Below are positions 38,848 to 51,000 of a stretch of DNA of 64,000 nucleotides, piece by piece. Source of the DNA: Serinus canaria (lineage: Eukaryota; Chordata; Aves; Passeriformes; Fringillidae); the NCBI RefSeq assembly GCF_022539315.1, contig NC_066333.1:806001-870000 (forward strand), read 5' to 3'. The position numbers and the translations under genes are program-made. The notes under the pieces are model-generated. The model was not told the origin of the DNA. It worked only from the letters and a program-made list of their open reading frames with translations, and searched no databases. Numbering within the stretch: position 1 is the first letter of the stretch; the number at the start of each line of letters is the position of its first letter.

Positions 38848-39011
38848 CTACAAGATCGTGGCTCCAGCAGCATCTGCACTCCTGGGGTCCTTCAGGCCAA
38901 TGATGAAACTGTTGGTTCTCCTGGCCCCGTGCACCAGGGACACCACTGGGACTTTATCCACCTGATGGCCCCTGGCCACAAGAAATTCAATATCTTCTTC
39001 AGGAAAGTCAC
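38848..39011 (-). CDS. GGT7: GGT7 coding exon 15 with stop codon
   Basis: Acceptor CCCTGCAG|GTGAC. The peptide DFPEEDIEFLVARGHQVDKV ends with RRTNSFIIGLKDPRSADAAG and ATIL, almost identical to the human C-terminus. The TAG stop is at 38,848-38,850. Confidence 0.97.
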
Positions 39012-42000
39012 CTGCAGGGATTTGAAAAGAGAAGTTGGTAATTAAAACCAGTGCTGCCTCTGATGCAAAGGTCTAACACTGCTGGGGCCTGCAGTGGGGG
39101 GAACCTGCCTGCTGCTCCTTCAGAATGTCCAAACTCACAAATGAGGATCTTGTGAAGTTTCAGATTTAATTTCATTTTAATTTCTAAGTCTGCAGGGCAT
39201 GCTGCAGGACAGATCCTATTATGATTTTCCTCTGAAATGGGAAAGCCCAGAAACTTTGGCTATTTGGTGTGGAATGAGAACCAAATTTCACTTATGGTTG
39301 GCTCTGGTGAAGTTTGGGGCAGTGTGAAAAACACCAAATAGACCAAGATTTACAGCGACAAGGACTAGAGCTGACAGTACAGACTGCAGAGTGCCAGCAC
39401 TGATGCTGTGTTTCCAGCACTGCAAAGCTACAGCCCTTTCCAAAAGCCTGCCTTCTTCCCAGCTGCTGGAAATAAGGGACATGGACTGAAAAGTGAAGGA
39501 ATATAATTTATGCCAGTGGGAGTAAAGTGCAGGAAGCTTTGAGCACATGTCTGGGTGAAGTTGAGGCTGCAGTCTTGCTGAGTCGGATATTGTCCGATCT
39601 CCAGAAGGATTTAAGGACAGGACAAGGCCACTGCCAAGAGATGAGCTGGGACAGAGAGAGGGTTGGGGAGAAGCACCTGAAAGAGCTTGGAGAGGTGGTG
39701 CCACAGGGGTCAGGAAGCATTTCCAGGACAAGAGGGAAAGGACATGGCTCAGCAAAGGCTCCAAGCTTTGAAGAAATTGAATTCTGATTTTTGTCTTCCC
39801 CAAAACGCTCCACACACCTAGGGACCCTAGAACATGGTGACCTGTGGTGCTTCCATTGCACTTTGCTAGGGAAATCCTGCTCTCTTCCTACACTTGCTGG
39901 ATTTGTGTCCATTTGTGTCCCACCCACTGTCCATACTCACTGTCAACCTGCAAGGTGTTGGACTGAAGCTGGGGGTGAAGTCGACCAAGTGACAAACTTT
40001 CACTCAGATTCTTGTTGAACGTTAAAACATTTACTAAAACCTGCAAGAGCATAAATTATCCTCAATAATATAAAAGCTCTGAGAATAGGAGAAGTCAACT
40101 TCCTGATATTCCCCCAATTTGGTGGCTCCAACATCTGCACATGCAGCAGGCAAAGGAGATTTTGAACCATTTACTGAACTGCATGAACTGCTGCAGGGCT
40201 GTGCACACACTAACAGGTCCTTGGAATGTGGCCTGTTTGCTGCTGCTTGTAAAGCAGGACATTTTCAGGATAGCATGGGCTTTTTGTCACATAGTTCCTG
40301 CTAAAGCAGCAGAGTTGTATGTCTGGAACATGATGTAAGCTCTAAAGAAGTGTTTGTTACAGCCAAAAGCTCAGCATGTGACTTCTCCAAACAAAGCACT
40401 AGGAAGCAGTTCTTGGCTTTGGTTTTGCTCTTAAGAATGCCTTCCAAAAGGTAAGGAAATTGGGAGCCATTCTCAGGCTTTTCAGCAATCCGTACATGCA
40501 ATCAAGCTGTTGGCAAGTACCTCACCTCCTTACAAATCATAAATTAAGAGGAACTGCCCAATTTATATTCAGTGCTGAGCTGGAAGAATTCAGTTGGGAA
40601 TGCCCTTAAAGGAGCTTTTCATGTAGAAAAGGGTTATAGGGCTGCCAGTTTCCAGCAATTTGCTGATTAAAAAAATGCGATTTGCTGAATTAAAAAATGC
40701 TCCTTTTTTTCTTAATCATCCCTAACATGAATTTTGAACAGGCATTAGAATGAAAAAAACCATTATAGATTTTGGCAAAATCATTAATATAGATTTTGGC
40801 AATATCTATAATATATCTATAAAATTTTGCTTCTCCTCTACAGTTATGAGTGGTGCCACCAGGAACGGTGCAAGAAAAGTAAACTGGTAACCCTTAGAGA
40901 TTTGAAATAACGCAAGTGTGGAACTGGTGACATCAAAGACTGAACCAGTAACCTGTGGCCACCAGTTTTTACCCAGCCTGGGACAATTAGGAAGGGAAAG
41001 GAGGGGACCCTACTCAACCTTGAGTGAGCAGCTGACCAGGGAGGACAGAGCACCCACCTGGACGATGCTGCTCAGGGCTCTGTCCCCGTGGTTGGCTGCC
41101 AGGCACAGGTAGGTGCCACATATCCCCTCTGAGGGCCTGACGATGGTGGGCAGCAGGAAGGACCGCGGCCGCTTCCCAGGCCGAGGGAGGTTTTGCTGCA
41201 GTTGAGAAAAGTTGCACCAAAAAATGTCAACAAGCTAACTCTCCCACAGAAGGAACATGGAGCTCATCACCCTCATTAAAGAAGCGGGTTTTACAATGGG
41301 TAGGGCAGCCCTGGAAGACACCCGTGCAGGTCTGCATTTGTTCCTTCCCAAGACCTGAAGATGTTTTCCCTGCTACTTGTTACTTTTTAACCTGAAGAGC
41401 AAATATTCATGAAGAAGCTGCTTAATATAAGTCCACATTGTTACTTAAAGTGCATCTAGGCTGCAGGGAAAGTAGGTAACGGTGTTGTTTGATAATTCTG
41501 CATTGTAAGAATAACTGATGGACATGGACCCCTCTGTTTTCTCACTTTCAGTGGCTCATAGAATGAAAAATAGCAACTTTCTACAGGCTGCTGTCTCTGT
41601 TATTAATAAGGCATTAAATAGCTCCTCTGTTGTGAAGATGAGAATAAAACTGGAAAAAGAAAAGGTAAATAAAGAATTTGTCATGTCATTCATTACCGGC
41701 CTGGGAATGGAGTGGTTCATTGTGCTATTTTGCCAGGAGAAGTCCAACATCTGGCTGTTCAGAAGGATTCCAGAGGGTGTTACTATTCCACTGCCAAAGG
41801 GACGATTCAAAGAACTGAAAAGAAACATAGGAAAATTCATTAAAATCATCCCAGAGATTTTTGTACACCTCGAGGCTTTCAGGGCTCCAATTTTCTGTCC
41901 CACCTTGTCTTGACAGGGATTCTTTGATGGCTCTCTAGGGCTGGTGAGACTGAGGAGAGACCAATGCACTTAGGAGCAGGACACAGGTATGCCACAGCAG

Positions 42001-45000
42001 TCTGTCCCTCCCCAGGTTTGAGGATTCCCCTTGCTGAGATGGATCTGCCTCCATCAGTCCTACATTTGCCACCACCTCTCCCCAGGGAGCAGATCCAGGC
42101 CACTGCAGCCATGTTCCATTGCCAGAGGGCTCTAAGGCTGCACAGGGCAGAGCAGCACCAGCCCACACATCTCACCCCCACTCTCCCATTCCTCTGCTGC
42201 AGGACTGACTGGGACAGAGCAACCTGGCTGATCCAGGTCTGGTCCCACCCTGTCCTGCTGAACTTACTCCCTCCTCCCTGCTCCCACCCCGAGCTACAGA
42301 GGAGGGAAGAGGCCAATCCTTTACCTCACCACGGCGACAATGAAGTCATCGGGGCCCATGACCAGGACCTGGCTGGCAGCAGCCCCGCTCTCCAGGGGGG
42401 AGGGAGGCATGGACAGGAAGGACTGGGAGTCATTGATCAGCTGGCGCAGGGAATTGGCTTCTGATTTACTTCAGCAAGGAGGGAGGGAGAGAGGAAAGCA
42501 AGCTGTGAGCCTGGGGAGCTGGAGGTGTCCTGGTGTCTCACACAGCTAGGGCCAGGGTCCCCGAGGGGCTGCACGAGGACAGGGGGCTGTTCTGGTTCAC
42601 CCTGAGGATGGAAGGGGTGACAAGGTGGCTCAGTCTGCACAGAGAGGCACTCAGTCTGCCATGAGCCTCCAAAGCCTCTGTCTACCCCTGTTTGCCCTCA
42701 CCAGAAGTAAACCCCTCCTCACTGGCCAAGGTGACAACCCCAGCTAATGCCAGGCTTCAGCAGGAGGACAAGTCAGGCCCAGCCCAAACACCAGCCATGG
42801 CTCAGCCTGGCTCTGAGGTGGGAAGCTGGGCTCAAACCCCAGGCTGGCCTCTCCTGCACAGCAAGGCCCCGAGCCCCATGGAGGGGCAGGGAGAGGCAAG
42901 AGAGGCAGTGTGGCCATGTCTACAGGGATGACTGTTTGTCTGACCCACTCAAAGGGAATGTTTAGAGTTGTGCCAAAGTGGGAAGAACTCTCAAGCTCAA
43001 GCTGGCTCCAAGAAAAACCTGTGAGTGAGGACAGCCTGTGACCCATCCCCAGAGCCCCGTGCCTGTGGTCAGCTGTGATCTTCTAAAAGAATGAGCCCTG
43101 GGAGGACACGCAGGGTCTGACCTTTCCTTCATAAAACAGAGGAAGAAAAAGCTCAGGGCACAGCACACCCAGGAATGGCACCCAACCTACACATCCTGCA
43201 ACTTCAGCTGCCTGTCCTCCTCAGACATACCTCACCATGCCTTCTGCTGTGTGAGTGACAGACACGTCACCAGATGGGTCTCCCAGGTTGCTCGCCAGAC
43301 TCAGGGCTATTTTTAGTGTCTAAAGAAAGAAAGGAGGAAAGGAGGAAAGGAGGAAGAGAGGAAGAGGGGAGGGGAGGGGAGGGGAGGGGAGGGGAGGGGA
43401 GGGGTAGGGGAGGGGAGGGGGGAGGGAGGGGAGGGAGGGGAGGGTGAGGGGAGGGGAGGGAGGGGAGGGGAGGGGAAGGGGAGGGGGGTGAGGGCTGAGG
43501 GGAGGGGAGGGAGGGGAGGGGAGGGGAGGGGGAGGGGGGGGAGAGGGGAGGGGGAGAGAGGGGAGGGGGAGGGGGGAGGGGAGGGGGAGGAGAGGAGAGG
43601 AGAGGAGAGGAGAGGATGAGGAGAGGAGAGAGAGAGGAGAGGAGAGGAGAGGAGAGGAGGAGGAGAGGAGAGGAGAGGAGAGGCAGAGGAGAGGAGAGGA
43701 GAGGAGAGGAGAGGAAGGAGGGAGAGGAGAGGAAAGGGGAGAGGAAAAAGGGGAGAGGAAAAAGGGGAGCGGAAAAGGGGAGAGGAAAAGGGGAGAGGAA
43801 AAGGGGAGAGGAAAAGGGGAGAGGAAAAGGGGAGAGGAAAAGGGGAGAGGAAAAGGGGAGAGGAAAAGGGGAGAGGAAAGGGGAGAGGAAAAGGGGAGAG
43901 GAAAAGCGGGAGAGGAAAAGGGGAGGGAGGAAAAGGGGAGAGGAAAAGGGAGAGGAAAAGGGAGCGAGGGGAAAAAGGGGAGAGGAAAAAGGGGAGAGGG
44001 GAAAAGGGGAGAGGAAAAGGGGAGAGGAAAAGGGGAGAGGAAAAGGGGAGAGGAAAAGGGGAGAGGAAAAGGGGAGAGGAAAGGGGAGAGGAAAGGGGAG
44101 AGGAAAGGAAAAACATTTATGTGGCCCTGGAAATACAACTTCTAATACTCCAAACTAGAAGAGGTATCGGGTGTCCTGGTGTGTTGGCCAAAGCTTATGG
44201 AGAAAAAATACCAGAAGTCTGGGTTCTGGGAATACAGCAGTGCAAAGGGCTGCCACATGTGGGTATGGGAACCAAGGAACCTCAGTCCAACATGGTAAAC
44301 TGCTGGAGGAGCCAAGTCAATCCAGCCATATTTGTACAACCACAGAATGGTTGGAATAGAAAAGGACCTTAAAGTTCACCACATTCCATCTGCCTGCCAT
44401 GGGCAGGGACACCCTCCCATGTTTCTCCAACCTGGTCTTGAATGCTCTGAGGGATGTGGTAGCCACAGCTTCTCTGGGCAACCTCTGCCAGCAGCTCACC
44501 ACTCTCACAGGGAAGATTTCTTCCCTATATCCTCTCTAACCCTGCCCTCTGGCAGTAGGAAGCCACAAGTGCAACATCCCTGGCAGGACCTGATGTCCAG
44601 CTCAGTGGTTCAGCCTCACTGCCAGCCGGCACACAGGATGTTTAGGATGCCATTTACCTTCTCTTTCCATTCGTGAGTGGTCCCCACAACAGACTGAATC
44701 CCAAGGGACAGAGGTGCTGGGCTTGCTGCTGCCTTTGGACCCCAGCTCTGCTGGCCCAGCACCAGTGCTGAGCAGAAATGAGCTGTTCTGCCCTCCAGCT
44801 TCTGCCCAGCTCCTGGCTGTAAACCATCCAAACGGCTTGAACAGAAAGCATCAGTCCCAACACACGTCAGGGAATGATGGTGCAAAAGTGTAGCAGACAC
44901 AGGGCCTGCTACGGCTCCGTGGAGAGATGTTTAGAGATAGGTATTTGCTGAGTCATAGGAATTGTACCAGGAGTCCTCACTCTGGTCCTCCTTATCTCTC

Positions 45001-48000
45001 TGTGACCCCATAGGCTAGTTTCCCTAACCCTTGCAATTGGTCAGTTTTCAATCCTCCCTAACCCTATAAAAGAGGCTGTCTGGGCCCATTTTCCCCAGAA
45101 GAGCAGCTTCACGACCCTTCGCAAGACCCTCAGAATAAACCATCGTGGAATGCTCTTGGCCGCCTTCTCCTCTCTCATTTTGTCTGCCTTCCAGGAGCCA
45201 CGGCCAGCCGCAGCCCCCACAGCAAGCTGAGAGCTGAAATCACAAAAGAGCTGACTTTTACTAAGAGCTGAAATCCCTAAGCTTGCTAGGGGTCTCGGCT
45301 GTGCGGCTGTCTGGCCTAAGGCACACCAGCCTCCAGAGGGCTGAGGTGTTCGGCCTTGGGCCGCTTGCCTGGGGCGCTTACCCTGCGGGGAACCAGCTAT
45401 CCAGCTGAGAAGCTAGCCCCTGTGGCTCCATTCATTTTACACAAAAGGAAGAAGAGATCTGGTTTCTCAGACATGCAGAGTCCTGCCTGAGCCAGTCCAT
45501 TGAAAATGGGAAGATTCAATTTCAAAGGACATGGTTTATCCAGCCCTGGGACCACAGCATAGCCAGGGCAGAGCCATGAGGAGAGAGCTCCTCCTCAGCC
45601 AAGCCAGCCTTGAGAGAAAAAGGCTGAGCAGAAACACACTCAGCATTCAGCTTGCAGGTTGGGCCATGGTCACTCAGGATCCAGAACAGCCCACTGCCCT
45701 GCAGGCAGCCAGCAAGATGTGACTGCTGGTCTGGAATGTGCCACAGAGCAACAGCTTCTCCTGGGTTACCAGCTGTGTGGCGAGCAGAACATGACAAAGC
45801 TCTGGAGAAGGCAGCATTTCCAAGGAGCAGTGTCCTGACCATCACAGCATGACAGGGGGACAAGGGCTTGGAGGCCAGGGAAGTGCTCCATGGAAACAGC
45901 AGAGCACTTCCACCCCAGAGGTTGGGGACCTCTTAACCTTGGTCCTGGTTGTCCCTGGGCTGGATACCTGAAGCTGGCCTAGCACTGAACCTCAGCCACA
46001 TGTTCAGCTGTGGGACCCAGGCAATCAGGGTTACACATCTCCTGAAGTGACTGCCTTGGAGCTGGAGGTTGTTGCTCCAGGATAACCAGCAGGTGAAACT
46101 CTTGGCAGAGGAAACAGATTCACCCAAAGCTTCCTGAAGAGAGCTTAAAAATTACTCAGGTGAGTCAACCTCCTGTGCCTCTGCACAGTGTGTGACATCT
46201 CCAGGTGCTGCATTTTTGCTGAGACACTTCCAAGCACCCATTGTCCTGTCTGCTACAAGAGTGTAGTTAATTCCGCAATTAAAATTCCAAGCTGATAAAG
46301 CTCAGCTGTGGATCTGTAAATTCCCAACTCATAAACCCCATCTGTAAAACATCAAAGACCACAACTCTGCTTACATATCAGGAGACAAAGCACTTGCTCA
46401 ACCTCCTGGAAAGCTGCAAGGTTTTGGCAGGAGAGTCCTAAATACTGGAAAAATTCTCAGAGATCAGGAGTTGGGCAAAAATATAAACTTTTTTTAAAAT
46501 GTGAAGTATTGGGTTAGTTTTCCTTGTCATTGCCATGTAGAGGCTTTTCTTGCGGCACACCTTGCAGTGCCCTCAGGTGCTCTGCAATGGCCAGGACCAC
46601 TGCAGCTAAGAGGTGGAGGAATTGATGGGACCACCCTCAGGTGCTGTGGGGTCATTCTGCAGAGATGACTGTATACAAGAAAAGGACAAAGCCACAATTT
46701 TTTCTGAAAAAGCTCTTCCTAGGCAGGAAAGATCCTCCTGCTCAGACTCTGAAACAGTAGCCCCACTCAGTTTTACACCTCAGCAGTCTATTTGCTCATT
46801 CTCCTCTGGGAATAACATACAAACATTTTTGTACAACCACAAAATAAATAAATCATTCTCTAGCAGCACAAGCAATTCAGCCAAATATTGAACCTCCTCT
46901 TACCTCCACCATCCAGTGCAAGATATTCCCTCTGGATCCTTGCCTTGTGATGTTAAAGCCCTCAAGGATGTTCAGTGCTGAGATCAGTGCAGGACCGGCA
47001 TGTGGAGGTGGGGGGGTGAAAACAAGGTGCCCTGTGGAGGGAAGAGAAGAGGAATGAAGCTGCTGATTTTGTCAGACACCATCCAGTGAGAGCACTCACC
47101 CATGAGGACAGAGAAACCCTTCCTGATTCAAGGGGAAATAATAGAAAGCAACATGATTTGAGAAGGGTTTCCCAGAACATCCTTGTTGTATTTTTCTGTT
47201 TCTTCATGAAGGATGAAGGAAGCCCAAAGAGGGATGCTTTTTTACCTCTGAAATTTAGTTCTCATTAGTTGGCTGTCAGTTTCTAGACTGCAGTATGGAA
47301 GAATGGAGATGGAATTGTAGAAAACCAGAATGGTTTGGCTGGGAAGGGACCTTAAAGCCCATCCAGTACCATCCCTGCCATGGGCACGGACCCCTTCCAC
47401 TATCTCAGGTTGCTCCAAGCCCCGTCCAACCTGGTCTTGGACACTTCCAGGGATCCAGGGGCAGCCACAGCTGCTCTGGGCCCTGTGCCAGGGCTTCACC
47501 TCCCTCACAGGGAGAGATTGCTTCCTAACATCTATTCTAAATCTCTTAGTCTGAAATCATTCCCCTTGTCCTGTCACTCTCTGCCCATGCTAAAAGTCAC
47601 TTTCCGTCATTTTTTATAAACCTCTTTTACATACTGGAAGGCTACCTAAAACATTTGCAACATTACAGCTCTAAGGAGGGTAAATACAGGGACTGCTAGA
47701 AAATATTGACATTTTAGAAACTTCTTGCATAAAGTTAGCTTTTTTCCCTTTGGGAACTGTCTTCAGCTGTAGGTCCAGCTTCTATTGAGATGTTGCAACA
47801 AGATATGACCATGTTGCATCTTTAGACCTCCAAGGGAAAAAACATTGCAAAGTGCTGAAAATCTCCTGAGCCACCCATGATGCATCAGTGTCAGCAGGGA
47901 GTAGCAGGAAACTGTCTAGAAGGCCTTTCTGCAGACATTTCAGCACAGCTTTGACTTTCTGCAGACATTTCAGCACAGCTTTGACTTCAACTTGTTCAAT

Positions 48001-51000
48001 GCTGCTGCCACCCCTTGCAAGCTGAAGAAAAGCTTCCCCTGGAGCTTGCACGGCTCCAGGGTGAGGGTGTACCTCGATAGATTGTGTGCACAGGGTCCTC
48101 CACAGTGACACTGTAATTGCTGAAATCCTCCTCCACCAAGACTCCTCCGTAGCTGTGGACCTGCATGAGAGCAAAGCAGCGCACACTGAGCAGCCTAGGC
48201 CAAGGCTCTGTGCAACACACCCTCACTGTCAAACACACTCCACTGAGATCCCTGAGCAAGTGCAGCTTCCTTGGGGTACCCTGGAAATCTGTGCTTTCAC
48301 AGCCCTGGGGACCTGGCTCACTGTTCAGCACAGTAGGAAGGCTCTGCACTCCACTCCAAAAGCTCACCCACCCCAAGGGTGCTCCCAGGACATTCTGTCT
48401 GCCCAGGAAGATGGGGATTGGCCCTGCCCTGCAGCCTCCCTGCCCTGGCTGGCAAACAGGAGTGTGCTAAGGGGCACTGAACACTGCCAGGATTATGGGT
48501 CCAGGAGACAAGGAGCTTGGGTGCTGCAGGTGGCCATCACTAGAAATATCAACTAAAAAAATCACTGTTCTCACCCTATTTGAAATTATTTCATCTGACA
48601 GTGGGTCTGCTGTAGCCTTGGTTTTCCTGTAAGATTCCTGTCAGAGGTACAATGTACCAGGGTTGGCACAGGAATGATGGGCCATTCCCTCCATTGCAGG
48701 TCTTCTGTGGCTGAGTCATGACAGAGATGAGGGACGTCTATCAAAGGGTGGTGGGGCACTGCCCAGGCTCCCCAGGGAATGGGCATGGCACCAAGGCTGC
48801 CAGAGCTCCAGGAGTGTCTGGACAATGCTCTCAGGGAGAGGGTGGGATTGTTGGGATGCCTGCATGCTCTGATCTCCAACCCAGCTAGCTTCCTTGGCAG
48901 GAAAACTCCTCTGGCAAAACTGAATCATTGGAGCAGGACAGCTAATGCAGGGCATGCTGTGGGCCACAATGTCAAGCAACCCCAAAGCTGCTAAAGATGT
49001 CTCTCCTACTTGGGATCCCTGTTTCCTTCCCAGAGAAAAGGCTGGTTGGACCCCAGGGCTGTGCTGTGCTGAGCCAGGACATGGCTCCCCAAACCCAGCC
49101 ATTGGGCAATGGGGCACAAGGAAGAGAGAAAGGGGAAGAAATCCCAGTCAGCCACACACTGCCGACATCCCAAATTCCCAAGACATCGCTATTTTGCACC
49201 TGTGCCTGGAAGTAAAGAGTGGGTGTTTTGGAGCTGTTGATTTCACCAGATGGATGCCCTCCCTGTGCTGGAACAATAAACACTTTGTGAAGGCAGCACT
49301 TTGCTCTGCAACCAAAGCTGGAATTGTGCACTGAATCCCAGAGCTTGTCAGGATCTTTGATATGGCAACCCTGGGCCTTGCTTCCCCACAGGGAATTTGT
49401 GCTTCCCTGTGGCAGCCCCCAGGTCAGGGCAACACAGTGACAAAGCAGGGTTTAGCTGTGGAGATGCTCACAAGCTTGGGACTCCTCCTGCTCCTCATCC
49501 CTCACCTCTGCTGTAGTTCAGGTGAATTGTAGATTTCCAAACACAGAGCCCACAGATGTCTGAGGTTTGAGTGGAATGAACACATTCCAGATTCTTGATG
49601 AGCTGCTGAAGGAGCACCACTTGAGCCACGGTGGCACAAAAAAATGGTGCTCCAACAACCCCGACTGCAGCCACATAGATATAAAAGTTGTTATGGTTTG
49701 TTGGGGGCTTTTACCAGCAGAATTACTTTGTCTGTTCTGGCAGCCCCAGGCCAGCAGGTGCCAGGGGCAGTCCTGGCTCACCTCAGAGATCATCTCCTGG
49801 GTCAAGTTCCCACTGTAGAAGGCTGCCACCCCTTCTGCCCCCAGCAGCTGCAGCACGGCCGCCAGGTCCAGGCGCTGGACGAACATCCCAGGCAGCAGGG
49901 GCTGCCCACCTGGCAGGAAGAGCTCCTGGAATCGCTCAGAGTAGTTCAGGTCCTTCAGTTCACTCAGAGCTTTGGCTGCAGGTGAGAAGAGGAAGGACAT
50001 CCAGAAAAAGCAGGGGTCAGGAAGGCACAAAGGACCTGGAGTCACTGTGCACCTGATGGAGATGTTGGAGGCCTGCTGCTGCCTCTGGCCCTATTGCAAA
50101 ACTAGAGGGGAGCTGGACCACTGGTCCTTTGGAACTGGGAAAGAAACCCAAAGAAACCCCAGAACCCTTCCCTGCCTAGCCCTGGGCACTGCCCATGTGG
50201 CTGCTCTGCCCTGGCTCTACCCAGCCGTGGCAAAGGGCTCTGGTTTGGCCGCCACCATGCTGTCCCTGGCAGACTGTGGCTCACGCATTGCTCAGCTCCC
50301 AACACCATCCAATCTCCACGTCCACAAAACCCTGATTTCCCATGACTAACCCCCTGCATCCCCAGCTGCCTTGTACAGTGAACTGCCCTGAGCTGCCCAT
50401 CAGGTACTCACCCAGGTCATGTGTGACATTAAAGCCATTCTGGGCGACACCAGCCGTGAGGCCCAGCAGCTCGGACCAGGGGAGCCTGCCAAGGGAGAGA
50501 GGACAAGGAGAAACGGGCCTTGGAGGGGTGCAGTGGGGCAGGTGGTGGAGAGCTAGCACAGGGCTTGGCTCTGCAGTCAGGGGCTCCTGGGGTGTGGGGC
50601 CAGCAGTGGCCAAAAGGAGCACTGAGCTTTCAGTGTTTCTCCTTAACAGGATCATGTCAGTGCTCCAGGATGTGCCCCAGAGAGGAATGGCAGTGCATGG
50701 ATGGGGGAAGGGCTGTGCCAGCAGCCAAAGCTCAAGCCAAGCTCTGGTCGTGAGCAAGTCATTCAGATCCCTCTGTATCCCAACAGAGCACCAAGGACGG
50801 GCACACCACTTAGGGTCCAGCCTTTAGCTGGACAATGCAAATGCACAGACATGGGAGGCCATGTGCTGCAGCTCTGACAGAACATTGATTGTACATCTTC
50901 TTAGCCGACAGTTCACTTTGCAGAAAACATGACCAAGCTGAATTTTTTCTTTTGTACATGAAAAATAAGCAAAAAAACCCACATCTCTTTCAACACAAGC

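Larger units (their letters stand above)
43320..46903 (-). other. GGT7 intron 9, repeat-filled
   Basis: This 3.6-kb intron contains the polypurine array (43,322-44,113), a CR1 copy (about 44,338-44,570) and an LTR-like segment (about 44,925-45,445). The remaining 45,450-46,900 looks unique. Confidence 0.7.
47032..48072 (-). other. GGT7 intron 8 with CR1 copy and a 30-bp tandem duplication
   Basis: Contents are the CR1 fragment at about 47,318-47,645 and the duplication at 47,925-47,984; the rest is unique-looking. Confidence 0.7.

Noticed and set aside
39288..39815. Minus-strand peptide ISDSARLQPQLHPDM resembling GGT7 exon 14
   Set aside because: The true exon 14 with much higher identity and correct phases is at 39,941-40,040; this match is partial, lacks fitting splice sites and is attributed to chance.
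41518..41913. 131-codon plus-strand frame
   Set aside because: It is the antisense shadow of GGT7 exon 12 and its flanking intron.
43231..43236. GTGAGG as the exon 10 donor of GGT7
   Set aside because: It would give an immediate TAA after joining exon 11; the GTATGT donor at 43,230/43,229 preserves the frame and homology.
43313..44158. Open frames of about 180-270 codons on both strands, rich in Pro/Ser/Leu or Arg/Glu/Lys
   Set aside because: They are translations of the GA-rich minisatellite; low-complexity DNA without stops, no start or domain support.
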